From positions 1 to 7,583 of the forward strand of contig JAEWNY010000084.1 in assembly GCA_023461075.1 (NCBI GenBank): DNA of 7,583 bases, in the 5' to 3' direction. The notes under the pieces were generated by a model. That model made no database searches. It had not been told where the DNA came from and was given only the letters and a program-made list of their open reading frames with translations. Positions 1-6,102 of the stretch are shown here, piece after piece. Positions within the stretch are counted from its first letter, which is position 1. Each line of letters opens with the position of its first letter. Made by a program: the position numbers and the translations under genes. This DNA is from Pseudomonadota bacterium (GTDB lineage Bacteria; Pseudomonadota; Gammaproteobacteria; Xanthomonadales; Xanthomonadaceae).

Positions 1-926
1 TTGCCGAACTGCATCGCACCCACGCCCAGGGTGATGTCGGGAAAACGGTTGCGACGCTGCAGCACCACGTTCGTGCGCGCCGCCTCGGCGCGGGCCTGCT
101 GCGAGCGCACCGCGGGATGCGCATCGGGGTCATCCAGTGCCTCGGTGAGCGAGGCGCTGTGGACGACGAGGCGCGGCGCCTCATCGGGAGTCGCCAGCGG
201 TGCATCGGAACGGCGTCCCAGCACCGCGTTCAACATGGCGGCTGCCTCCTGCTTGGTCGCGATGCGTTCGATCCGCTCGCGCTGCAGGCTGGTCTGCTCA
301 ACCTGGGCGCGGATGGCATCCTGCAGCGCGGCGCGGCCCAGCGCGTAGCGCACGCCGGCCATTTCTTCGACCTGGCGGAGCAGGGCGATGCGGCGATCGA
401 GCACGGCCACGGCCTGGTCGGCGTGCCAGTAGCGTGCGTAGGCCGCCTCGGCATCGGACAGCAGGTCGCGCGCCGTGGCGATGCGGTCGAGTCCGGCCGC
501 GATCGCATCCTGGCTGGCCGAGGTCCGCGCCAGGCCGCGCTTGCCCCAGAGCGGGAAGCGCTGGCGCAGCGCGTAGTTCACCTCGCGCTCGGCACCGGCG
601 GTGCGCCAGGGCTTGTCCGGATCGAGGCCGCGGAATCCAACCGAGGCCATCGGATCGGGCAGGGCACCTGCGGGAAGGATCCTCGCTTCGGCGGCCTGGG
701 TTTCGAAGTCCATGGCCCGCAGCTCGGGGTTGTGTTCCAGAACCCAGGTGCGGATCGACTCGAGGCTGTGCCCCGGGATGGGTTCGGTGGCGGTCGCGGG
801 CAGCGCCAGCGTCCACAAGCCGCCGGCGAACACGCAGGCAAGCAGGTGCCGGAGCAGTGGCCGACGGCGGAACAGCGGGTAAGGGTGCAGGCGCCTGGCC
901 TGCATCGGGTCGAACAGGGATGCCAT
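1..926 (-). CDS. TolC-family outer-membrane efflux channel (CusC/CzcC-like), C-terminus cut by window edge
   Basis: Reading from 926 leftwards gives 308 codons with no stop, so the 3' part lies outside the window. The start is supported by an AAGGA ribosome-binding site at 934-938, 7 bases before the ATG. The N-terminus is arginine-rich (residues 9-26) followed by a hydrophobic stretch, giving a signal peptide probably cleaved near ALPATA/TEP (about residue 47). The following sequence is typical of the first outer-membrane efflux repeat: NPELRA (66-71), QRFPLWGKRGLAR (122-134), then long alanine/glutamine/arginine-rich helices to about residue 237. The second repeat begins near HPAVRSQQARAEAARTNV (270-287) and PDITLGVG. 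Family members form the outer-membrane duct of tripartite RND pumps. The copper setting suggests a Cus-type Cu(I) pump, but Czc-type Co/Zn/Cd export cannot be excluded without the pump genes. The family is clear; the substrate is inferred. Confidence 0.9.
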   Translation of the reverse strand, partial: MASLFDPMQARRLHPYPLFRRRPLLRHLLACVFAGGLWTLALPATATEPIPGHSLESIRTWVLEHNPELRAMDFETQAAEARILPAGALPDPMASVGFRGLDPDKPWRTAGAEREVNYALRQRFPLWGKRGLARTSASQDAIAAGLDRIATARDLLSDAEAAYARYWHADQAVAVLDRRIALLRQVEEMAGVRYALGRAALQDAIRAQVEQTSLQRERIERIATKQEAAAMLNAVLGRRSDAPLATPDEAPRLVVHSASLTEALDDPDAHPAVRSQQARAEAARTNVVLQRRNRFPDITLGVGAMQFG

Positions 927-1012
927 ATCAGTGTCCTTGGGCCGACGCGACGCAGGTCGCTCGGACGAGGGCAGGAACACATGCCGTGACGCAGCACGGC
1001 GCGAACGCACAG

Positions 1013-1042
1013 GACCGCGCCGCACAGTTGTGCGGGCGGGTC
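1013..1042. repeat. Imperfect 30-base palindrome between the Cys/His-rich gene and the channel gene
   Basis: The core CCGCACA-GT-TGTGCGG (1020-1035) is a perfect 7-base dyad. It sits in a wider symmetric element running from GACC to GGTC, in which 11 of 14 arm positions match. In RNA the inner part could fold into a 6-base-pair stem with a tetraloop. No U-tract follows, so it does not look like a Rho-independent terminator. It lies in the 128-base spacer after the stop at 1055 and before the start at 926. It could be an operator, an attenuator or a processing/stability hairpin; the sequence does not decide. Confidence 0.35.
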
Positions 1043-1054
1043 AGCGTTCGGGCA

Positions 1055-1477
1055 TCAGATCAGCAGGAGAGCCGCGGGATGGGCGGTGGGCCGGTGCCAG
1101 GCGGCCCTGGGGGGCGATTCCACCCAGCTGGGCGTGACCCCTGGGCCGGCATCGGCGACCTCGGCCACGACGAACCAGGAGACCCACGCTCCGACAAACA
1201 GCGGCGGGACCGGTGGGATGCGCCCACTGTCGGCCGAAATACCCCCCTCGCTGCAGTGCGCGGCACACACCGCCCTGTCCGCCGAGGGAAGCTCCGCGTC
1301 GCAGCCGTGGCCGTGGTCGTGGGGGGTATCCGCGCCGGCCGCGACTGCGGCGGCGGGTGTGCCCGGAAGATCCAGGCAGCCGCCATGGCTGGCCAGCGCG
1401 AGCTGAGACCAGAGCAATGCCGCCATCGCGAGGAGGGCGGTGCGCTGGAACCAGCTACGGTGACGACGGCGGATCAT
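1055..1477 (-). CDS. Small exported Cys/His-rich protein preceding the efflux channel gene
   Basis: The protein has 140 residues. Residues 1-29 form a clear signal peptide (arginine-rich start, hydrophobic core, LALA before S30). The mature part carries four cysteines (C34, C59, C71, C75) and clustered histidines: H31, then HDHGH at 53-57, and H74 in the motif CAAHC (71-75). A second hydrophobic segment lies at about 93-106 and the chain ends in LLLI. From memory this resembles a poorly described class of short secreted proteins, with a C-x-x-H-C motif and a proline/leucine-rich tail, found just ahead of CusC/CzcC-type genes. I know no assigned function. The metal-ligand-like residues and position suggest periplasmic metal binding or sensing, which is inference. 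The nearest Shine-Dalgarno-like sequence (AAAGG, 1490-1494) is 12 bases from the ATG, longer than usual. The channel gene follows after 128 bases and probably shares its transcript. Confidence 0.72.
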   Translation of the reverse strand: MIRRRHRSWFQRTALLAMAALLWSQLALASHGGCLDLPGTPAAAVAAGADTPHDHGHGCDAELPSADRAVCAAHCSEGGISADSGRIPPVPPLFVGAWVSWFVVAEVADAGPGVTPSWVESPPRAAWHRPTAHPAALLLI

Positions 1478-1483
1478 GGCTTG

Positions 1484-1511
1484 AGGTTACCTTTTGCTCG
1501 GTCAGATGCAA
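1484..1511 (-). promoter_or_regulatory. Candidate sigma70-like promoter for the Cys/His-rich gene
   Basis: On the minus strand TTGCAT (1506-1511) and TAACCT (1484-1489) are separated by 16 bases. A transcript from this -10 would begin about at the ATG (1477), implying a leaderless or nearly leaderless mRNA. The weak, distant Shine-Dalgarno would fit that. Both hexamers are imperfect, so this is a candidate only. Confidence 0.3.
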
Positions 1512-1525
1512 CTGATCCAGATCAA
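1512..1525 (-). promoter_or_regulatory. FNR/ANR-type palindrome upstream of the Cys/His-rich gene and channel gene
   Basis: The minus strand reads TTGATCTGGATCAG, matching the FNR/ANR consensus TTGAT-N4-ATCAA at 9 of 10 defined positions. Its centre is about 41 bases from the ATG at 1477. FNR-type activators usually bind about 41.5 bases before the transcription start, which fits the leaderless promoter proposed next to it. The site could link this export operon to low oxygen; the role is inferred from the motif alone. Confidence 0.45.
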
Positions 1526-1591
1526 TCCCCCGCGCAGATCGGGTGACTGGACCGGCATGGCCGCTTTCGGTGTCGCCGAAACCGGAGCCGA

Positions 1592-1717
1592 CCCGGCCAG
1601 GCGAAGCGCGCGGGCCACAACCGACACCTAGCTCAGTCTCATGGCGAGCGCCGCAACCATCGGGCTCAGCGGGATCCCCGAGCGCGAGTAGAGCGCGCCG
1701 GCGGCGGCCGGAACCAG
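1592..1717 (-). pseudogene. Remnant of a P1B-type (copper) ATPase C-terminus with an in-frame TAG
   Basis: Minus-strand translation from 1717 reads LVPAAAGALYSRSG, IPLSPMVAALAMRLS, a TAG at 1628-1630, then VSVVARALRLAG. Aligned without gaps to residues 787-828 of the intact CopA in this window, 24 of 42 positions are identical. They include the PxAAGALY stretch, LSP, the AAxAM of the last helix and the ALRL tail. The TAG sits where the second serine of the metal-site M-x-x-S-S motif belongs (TCG to TAG would be a single change), and homology continues in frame beyond it. No start, phosphorylation site or other ATPase domain precedes it: it begins essentially at the copZ stop codon. It is best read as the 3' end of a lost ATPase gene that once followed copZ. 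The divergence from the intact copA argues against a recent duplication. Confidence 0.8.
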
Positions 1718-1719
1718 CT

Positions 1720-1920
1720 TCAGGCTGATCGCTCGTCCGGGTACCCAGCCTCACTGAGCGCTGAGAGGAACGCGCCCCCGTCCATGTCGCTATCGACCCT
1801 CACCTGACGCGTCGGTGGGTCGGTTTCGATGCGGGCTTGGGGGTCCACACTGAGCAGTGCCTTCTTGACGGACTTGGCGCAGCCGCCGCATGTCATGTTT
1901 GGAATGTGGAAACGAAGCAT
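1720..1920 (-). CDS. copZ: CopZ-like copper chaperone (single HMA domain)
   Basis: The protein has 66 residues, the usual size for a free-standing heavy-metal-associated domain. The metal loop MTCGGC is near the N-terminus (M9, C11, C14), followed by a helix with AKSVKKAL, and the AGYP typical of the fold's end is near the C-terminus. Such chaperones bind Cu(I) through the two cysteines in the cytoplasm and pass it to P1B-ATPases or CueR. The start is fixed by AGGAG at 1927-1931, 6 bases before the ATG. A CueR-type promoter lies just upstream (1953-1983), so copper induction is likely. The ATPase remnant starts at its stop codon, suggesting that copZ once headed a copZ-ATPase pair. Confidence 0.93.
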   Translation of the reverse strand: MLRFHIPNMTCGGCAKSVKKALLSVDPQARIETDPPTRQVRVDSDMDGGAFLSALSEAGYPDERSA

Positions 1921-1952
1921 CTTGATCTCCTGATCGACTGTGGTGTCGGATC

Positions 1953-1983
1953 AATATGGAGTTTGACAGCGTGGCAAGGTCAA
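1953..1983 (-). promoter_or_regulatory. CueR-type promoter of copZ
   Basis: On the minus strand the -35 hexamer TTGACC (1978-1983) and the -10 CATATT (1953-1958) are exactly 19 bases apart. This is the overlong spacer that MerR-family activators correct by DNA distortion. The left operator half reads ACCTTGCCA, identical to that of the copA promoter. The right half, TGTCAAACT, is a poor match to the expected TGGCAAGGT. The ATG of copZ is 33 bases beyond the -10. cueR ends only about 90 bases upstream. Confidence 0.8.
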
Positions 1984-2074
1984 TCGGCTATCAGCAGAAT
2001 GTTTGCAAGCTGCTCACGGCTGGCCGACAACGGCGCCGAGAACTCTTGCGAATGCACGTCCGACCACGAATGAG

Positions 2075-2554
2075 TCATCTGACGCCGCGGTTACGCGAGG
2101 AGGCGGGCGTGTCGGCCCCAAACCGAGGCGTCCTATGTGGACCCTGCGAACGCGACTCCGCCGCTGTTGGCTCGGCCAGATCCGCAAGGATCGGGCATTC
2201 CGGTCGGTCATCCCCGTGGCAGTGGTCGGCCAGATGCTCGAGCGTTTGCACCATCGCCTGCAGCTCGGCGATTCTCGCCTTCAGTCCGGCGGCATGGGAA
2301 AGCGCCATCGCCTTGACGTCGGCGCTTGCGCGGTCACGGTCGCGCCACAAGACCAGCAGTTCTGCGATCTGTTCGACAGAGAAGCCAAGGTCTCGTGCGC
2401 GACGGATAAAGCGAAGGCTATAAGCGTCAGGCGTGCTGTAGTGTCGGTAGCCGGCCTCAGAGCGCGCAGCTTTGGGGATCAAGCCGATCTGTTCGTAGTA
2501 GCGGATCATCTTCGCCGACACGCCTGAAAACTTGGCTGCTTCACCGATATTCAT
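2075..2554 (-). CDS. cueR: CueR, Cu(I)-responsive MerR-family activator
   Basis: The protein has 159 residues from the ATG at 2554 (MNIGEAAKFSGVS). An ATG one codon earlier at 2557 is equally possible and lies 7 bases from AGGA (2565-2568). The N-terminal winged helix contains AKMIRYYEQIGLI (14-26) and GYRHY (35-39), followed by IRRARDLGFSVEQI and a dimerisation helix. The copper determinants fall at the positions known for E. coli CueR: S77 (in RASADVK), C112 and C120 within CHGDDRPECPI. These mark a sensor of monovalent copper, silver or gold rather than Hg or Zn. The gene lies 105-108 bases after copA in the same direction with no clear promoter between them, so read-through from the copA promoter may couple its level to copper. 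Odd: about 30 residues follow the conserved ILADLA, a polar arginine/proline-rich tail absent from the usual ~135-residue protein. Confidence 0.95.
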   Translation of the reverse strand: MNIGEAAKFSGVSAKMIRYYEQIGLIPKAARSEAGYRHYSTPDAYSLRFIRRARDLGFSVEQIAELLVLWRDRDRASADVKAMALSHAAGLKARIAELQAMVQTLEHLADHCHGDDRPECPILADLAEPTAAESRSQGPHRTPRFGADTPASSRNRGVR

Positions 2555-2662
2555 CATTCTCTTTTCCTGGTCACCCAAGGATGCTTGGTTCGACACGCTA
2601 GGCCGGCGTCCGCCACATCGATCCTGTCTTGGTGTTCAGTCAGGCGGCACCGTGTCTTGGGA

Positions 2663-5236
2663 TCAATGTTCGATTGCCTGGCGCGGATTGGGCAATGCCG
2701 CCCCGCTCTGGGGCATCCCCGTACGGGTTTCGATCGTTATGGGAGCCTGGAAGCGCTTGAGCCGGAGCGCGTTGCCGAGCACGAAGACACTGGAGAGGGC
2801 CATCGCGGCCGCAGCGAAGATCGGCGAAAGCAACATGCCGTTCACCGGGTAAAGCGCACCCGCCGCGACCGGGATCAGCAGGGCGTTATAGGCAAAAGCC
2901 CAGAACAGGTTCTGCTTGATGTTGCGGATCGTCGCTCGGCTGAGCGCGATGGCATTCGTCACGCCGCGCAGGTCGCCCGACATCAGCACCACGTCGGCGG
3001 CCTCGATCGCCACATCGGTTCCCGTGCCGATGGCGAGCCCGACGTCCGCTTCGGCCAGCGCCGGCGCGTCGTTGATGCCGTCGCCCACAAAGGCGACCCG
3101 CGCGCCATTGGTCCGGAACTTCTTCAGCGCCGCGACCTTGCCGTCGGGCAAGACCTCGGCCGCGACTTCATCGATGCCGAGCTGCCTGGCGATCGCCGCG
3201 GCCGTCGCGGCATTGTCGCCGGTGATCATCGCGACCTTGAGTCCCAGCGCATGCAACGCCTTGATCGCCTCGGGCGTGGTCTCCCTGATCGGGTCGGCCA
3301 CCGCGATCACCGCCGCCAGCCGGCCGTCGATCGCGGCATAGAGCGGACTCTTGCCTTGGTCGCCGAGACGCTGGGCGACAGGCAGGAAGTCCGACACATC
3401 GATACCGATCTGCGTCATGAATCGGTCCGCGCCGACGGCGACGGTGCGACCGGCGACCTTGGCCGACACGCCGAAACCCGGCGTGGCCTCGAAGCCCCCG
3501 ACGGGTGCGAGCGTGATGTCCCGCTGCTTGGAGGCGTCGACGATCGCTTCTGCGATCGGGTGCTCGGAGCGGGTCTCGACCGCGGCGACAAACGCCAGGA
3601 CTTCGTTGTATTCGAAGCCTTCGGCAGGCACCAGGTCGGTCAGCTCCGGGCGCCCCTTGGTCAGCGTGCCGGTCTTGTCGAGCGCGATGACACTCACATC
3701 GCGCAGCGCCTGCAAGGCCTCGCCCTTGCGGAAGAGAACGCCGAGCTCGGCCGCGCGGCCCGTCCCGACCATGATCGAGGTCGGCGTGGCCAGCCCCATG
3801 GCACAGGGACAGGCGATGATGAGCACCGCGACCGCATTGACGAGCGCGAAGGACAGCGCGGGCTCCGGTCCGAAGGCCAGCCAAACAAGGAAGGTCAGCG
3901 CGGCCCCGGCCATCACTGCCGGGACGAACCACATGGTGACCTTGTCGACCAGCGCCTGGATCGGCAGCTTGGAACCCTGCGCTTGCTCGACCAGGCGGAT
4001 GATCTGCGCGAGCACCGTGTTCGCGCCGATCCTCGTCACGCGGAAACTGAAAGCGCCGGTCTTGTTGATCGTGCCTCCGACGACATCGGCGCCCACCCCC
4101 TTCGATACGGGGACCGGCTCGCCGGTGATCATGCTCTCGTCGACATAGGAGGCGCCCTCGACGACCTCGCCGTCCACCGGAATCTTCTCGCCCGGACGAA
4201 CCAGCACGACGTCACCGGTCGCCACCTGATCGAGCGGAATTTCGACCGTATCGCCGTTGCGCTCGACGCGCGCGGTCTTGGCCTGGAGTCCGACCAAGCG
4301 CTTGATCGCCTGTGAGGTTCGCCCCTTGGCGCGCGCCTCCAGCGAGCGCCCGAGCAGGATCAGGGTCACGATGACCACGGCGGCCTCGAAATAGACGTTG
4401 GCGGTGCCCGGGGGCAGCACGTCGGGGACGAAGGTCGCGACGACTGAATAGCCGTACGCGGCCGCCGTGCCAACCGCGACCAGTGAATTCATGTCGGGGG
4501 CAGCGCGCAGCAACGCTGGTACGCCCTTGCGGAAGAAGCGTAGCCCCGGACCAAACAGCACGAGGGTGGCGAGCGCGAACTGGATATACCAGTTCGTCTG
4601 CTGACCCAGGACCCCCATCACCCAATGATGCATGGCGGGAATCAGGTGGGACCCCATCTCGAGGATGAAGACTGGCAAGGTGAGGACGGCGGCAATGGTC
4701 AAAGCCCGCCGCAGCCCCCGTGCCTCGCTCTCACGACGCTCGGCGTCATGATCGCCTGCACTTGCCGTATCGACGGACAAGCGGCGGGACTTGTAACCCG
4801 CCTGTTGGACCGCCGCTTCAAGGTCCGCCGTGGAAACGACCCCGGCAAGGTGGCGCACCCGCGCGCGCTCGGTCGCCAGGTTGACGTTGGCTTCGAGCAC
4901 ACCCGGGATCTGTGCGAGCGCCTTTTCGACCCGGCCCACGCACGACGCGCAGGTCATGTCCTCGATCGCGAGCTCGGTGGTCTCTTCGCGCACAGTGTAG
5001 CCGGCACTCTCGATGGCGCGAACCGCAGCCCGCGGATCGGCCAGGCCAAAGAAGGTGAGGTCGGCACGTTCGGTGGCGAGATTGACCGCGGCTGTCTGCA
5101 CTCCGGGGACCGCGTTCAGCGCCCGCTCGACGCGGCCAACGCAGGAGGCACAGGTCATGCCCTCGACTGGCAGGCTCAGGCGGGAGACGGCGGAGCTGGG
5201 TGGATTGGCGACCGGTCGGGTGGCGACGAAAGTCAT
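2663..5236 (-). CDS. copA: CopA, Cu(I)-exporting P1B-1-type ATPase with two N-terminal HMA domains
   Basis: The protein has 857 residues. It pumps Cu(I) from cytoplasm to periplasm using ATP. Visible domains in order: HMA 1 with GMTCASC (C29, C32); HMA 2 with DMTCASC (C96, C99); first membrane helices from about 177; actuator loop TGE (371-373); CPC in the membrane (476-478); phosphorylation site DKTGT (D520); nucleotide-binding SEHP (557-560) and GDN (673-675); hinge GDGIND (718-723); then the last helices with YN (783-784) and MALSS (812-816). CPC, YN and MxxSS together are the signature of Cu(I)/Ag(I) pumps. The start at 5236 is supported by AGGGA (5244-5248) with a 7-base gap and by the CueR-type promoter immediately upstream. 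The frame stays open to an ATG at 5494, but that extension would span the promoter. A ~28-residue tail follows the last helix. Confidence 0.97.
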   Translation of the reverse strand: MTFVATRPVANPPSSAVSRLSLPVEGMTCASCVGRVERALNAVPGVQTAAVNLATERADLTFFGLADPRAAVRAIESAGYTVREETTELAIEDMTCASCVGRVEKALAQIPGVLEANVNLATERARVRHLAGVVSTADLEAAVQQAGYKSRRLSVDTASAGDHDAERRESEARGLRRALTIAAVLTLPVFILEMGSHLIPAMHHWVMGVLGQQTNWYIQFALATLVLFGPGLRFFRKGVPALLRAAPDMNSLVAVGTAAAYGYSVVATFVPDVLPPGTANVYFEAAVVIVTLILLGRSLEARAKGRTSQAIKRLVGLQAKTARVERNGDTVEIPLDQVATGDVVLVRPGEKIPVDGEVVEGASYVDESMITGEPVPVSKGVGADVVGGTINKTGAFSFRVTRIGANTVLAQIIRLVEQAQGSKLPIQALVDKVTMWFVPAVMAGAALTFLVWLAFGPEPALSFALVNAVAVLIIACPCAMGLATPTSIMVGTGRAAELGVLFRKGEALQALRDVSVIALDKTGTLTKGRPELTDLVPAEGFEYNEVLAFVAAVETRSEHPIAEAIVDASKQRDITLAPVGGFEATPGFGVSAKVAGRTVAVGADRFMTQIGIDVSDFLPVAQRLGDQGKSPLYAAIDGRLAAVIAVADPIRETTPEAIKALHALGLKVAMITGDNAATAAAIARQLGIDEVAAEVLPDGKVAALKKFRTNGARVAFVGDGINDAPALAEADVGLAIGTGTDVAIEAADVVLMSGDLRGVTNAIALSRATIRNIKQNLFWAFAYNALLIPVAAGALYPVNGMLLSPIFAAAAMALSSVFVLGNALRLKRFQAPITIETRTGMPQSGAALPNPRQAIEH

Positions 5237-5268
5237 GGAACTATCCCTGGAATATGCGCGGGAAGCCC

Positions 5269-5299
5269 AGCTTAAAGATTCCCACGATGGCAAGGTCAA
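5269..5299 (-). promoter_or_regulatory. CueR-type promoter of copA
   Basis: On the minus strand TTGACC (5294-5299) and TAAGCT (5269-5274) are separated by exactly 19 bases, as in the E. coli copA promoter. The spacer starts with the CueR half-site ACCTTGCCA (overlapping the -35). The opposite half, TGGGAATCT, is only partly symmetric. The copA ATG at 5236 is about 32 bases beyond the -10, leaving room for a short leader with the AGGGA site. Confidence 0.85.
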
Positions 5300-5417
5300 G
5301 GCCCGGCAGCTCGGCAGGTCGCTACCGCGCAGCCAGCTCATGCACTGCCATCGTGCGGATGGCGATTGCGGCTGTTGAATCAGCTCGCTGGCCTCTGGAC
5401 CGCTGTCTGTAAGACGA

Positions 5418-5429
5418 TCGGTCGACCGA
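5418..5429. repeat. Perfect 12-base palindrome TCGGTCGACCGA
   Basis: The sequence is identical on both strands and sits in the unexplained part of the spacer upstream of copA. It lies about 120 bases before the copA -35. It may be an operator half-pair or chance in GC-rich DNA. No second copy was seen in the window. Confidence 0.3.
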
Positions 5430-5610
5430 AACCGGCTCCGGTGATCAACGTCATGGACCGCGCGTTTCGAAGTTGGACAGCGCCGGCGGCACATTGTCGA
5501 GTGCCATCATGCGGCTGCCGGTCTCGGCGCCGGAGTTTGGCGAGTTCTGGAGCGAGGCCGGGCGGCATTTTTCTCGGACACCGGGCAGCAGATGGAGGCA
5601 GATCCTCGGC

Positions 5611-6102
5611 CTAGTCGAGACGGGATCTGATGCTCTCCATCTGGTCGATCTCGGAGCGCTGCGCTTTGGTGATGTCGTCACACAGCGCGAGCAGTTCGGC
5701 GTCACGCAGTCTGGCTTCCCGGCACATGAGGATCGCACCTGAGTGATGGGGGATCATCGAGTCGATGAACTGACGGTCATCTACAAGCACCTGCGCGCGC
5801 GTGGCGCCGAACGAGCCGAGCGTCAATGCGGCGAAGATTGCGTAAAGCGCCATGTTCAGGCCCTTCTTGGGGAACATGCCAGGCATTGTGGCGAGCATGA
5901 AGATCCCCATCGGAGCCCACATGGTCAGTGCCATGTAGAACATGTTCAGGTTGTTCCGGAAGTCGCGGACACCATCGATCATCGAAAACATGACGATGTA
6001 CATCACCGCGAGACCGAGCACCATGTTGATCCAGAACAGCAGATAGGGACGCCCGCTGCCCTCGGCGTGCTTGTGATCTGTCCCTTGAACAGCGTGTGCC
6101 AT
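5611..6102 (-). CDS. Membrane-anchored DUF305 protein, probably copper-related
   Basis: The protein has 163 residues. The start at 6102 is supported by AGGAG (6110-6114), 7 bases before the ATG. An earlier in-frame ATG at 6138 lies upstream of that site. A short His-containing cytoplasmic-type N-terminus (H3, H10, H12) is followed by three predicted membrane helices at about 20-41, 54-73 and 83-100. They are methionine-rich at their ends (MFSM, MALTMWAPMGIFMLATMPGMF). The C-terminal part is a short DUF305 domain with its hallmark DSMIPHHSGAILM (114-126; H119, H120, M126), C127, and AQRSEIDQM (147-155). Related DUF305 proteins occur in copper and mercury resistance clusters, and some (CopM) bind copper outside the cytoplasm. 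A role in periplasmic copper binding from a membrane anchor is inferred. It lies between copD and copA. Confidence 0.85.
   Translation of the reverse strand: MAHAVQGTDHKHAEGSGRPYLLFWINMVLGLAVMYIVMFSMIDGVRDFRNNLNMFYMALTMWAPMGIFMLATMPGMFPKKGLNMALYAIFAALTLGSFGATRAQVLVDDRQFIDSMIPHHSGAILMCREARLRDAELLALCDDITKAQRSEIDQMESIRSRLD

Larger units (their letters stand above)
5237..5610. other. 374-base stretch without a convincing gene; holds the copA promoter at its left end
   Basis: This lies between the stop of the DUF305 gene and the start of copA. The part nearest copA is explained by the ribosome-binding site and CueR-type promoter. From 5300 to 5610 I recognise no protein family in any frame. The short open frames on both strands lack a good ribosome-binding site or recognisable motifs. 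It contains one perfect 12-base palindrome (5418-5429). No obvious terminator follows the DUF305 gene. Confidence 0.6.

Noticed and set aside
578..997. Minus-strand frame of 139 codons overlapping the channel gene start
   Set aside because: It is a shadow frame. The frame starting at 926 encodes an unmistakable TolC-family protein over the same DNA.
1565..1581. Hairpin TTTCGG-TGTCG-CCGAAA considered as a terminator
   Set aside because: The stem is only six base pairs and no T-tract follows on either strand.
1455..1754. Minus-strand open frame of 99 codons between copZ and the Cys/His-rich gene
   Set aside because: It overlaps the end of copZ in another frame and has no family features. The ATPase remnant in a different frame explains most of this DNA.
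2585..4315. Long plus-strand open frame of 576 codons
   Set aside because: It lies antisense inside copA, has a charged low-complexity composition (many Arg, Asp, Gly, His) and matches no family I recognise. The minus-strand CopA motifs explain the DNA.
5237..5494. N-terminal extension of copA to an ATG at 5494
   Set aside because: The extension spans the CueR-type promoter and ribosome-binding site, and its residues resemble no ATPase N-terminus. The start at 5236 is well placed.
5380..5568. Minus-strand open frame of 62 codons in the spacer before copA
   Set aside because: It has only a weak purine stretch before the ATG, no recognisable motif and biased composition. A small peptide cannot be excluded.
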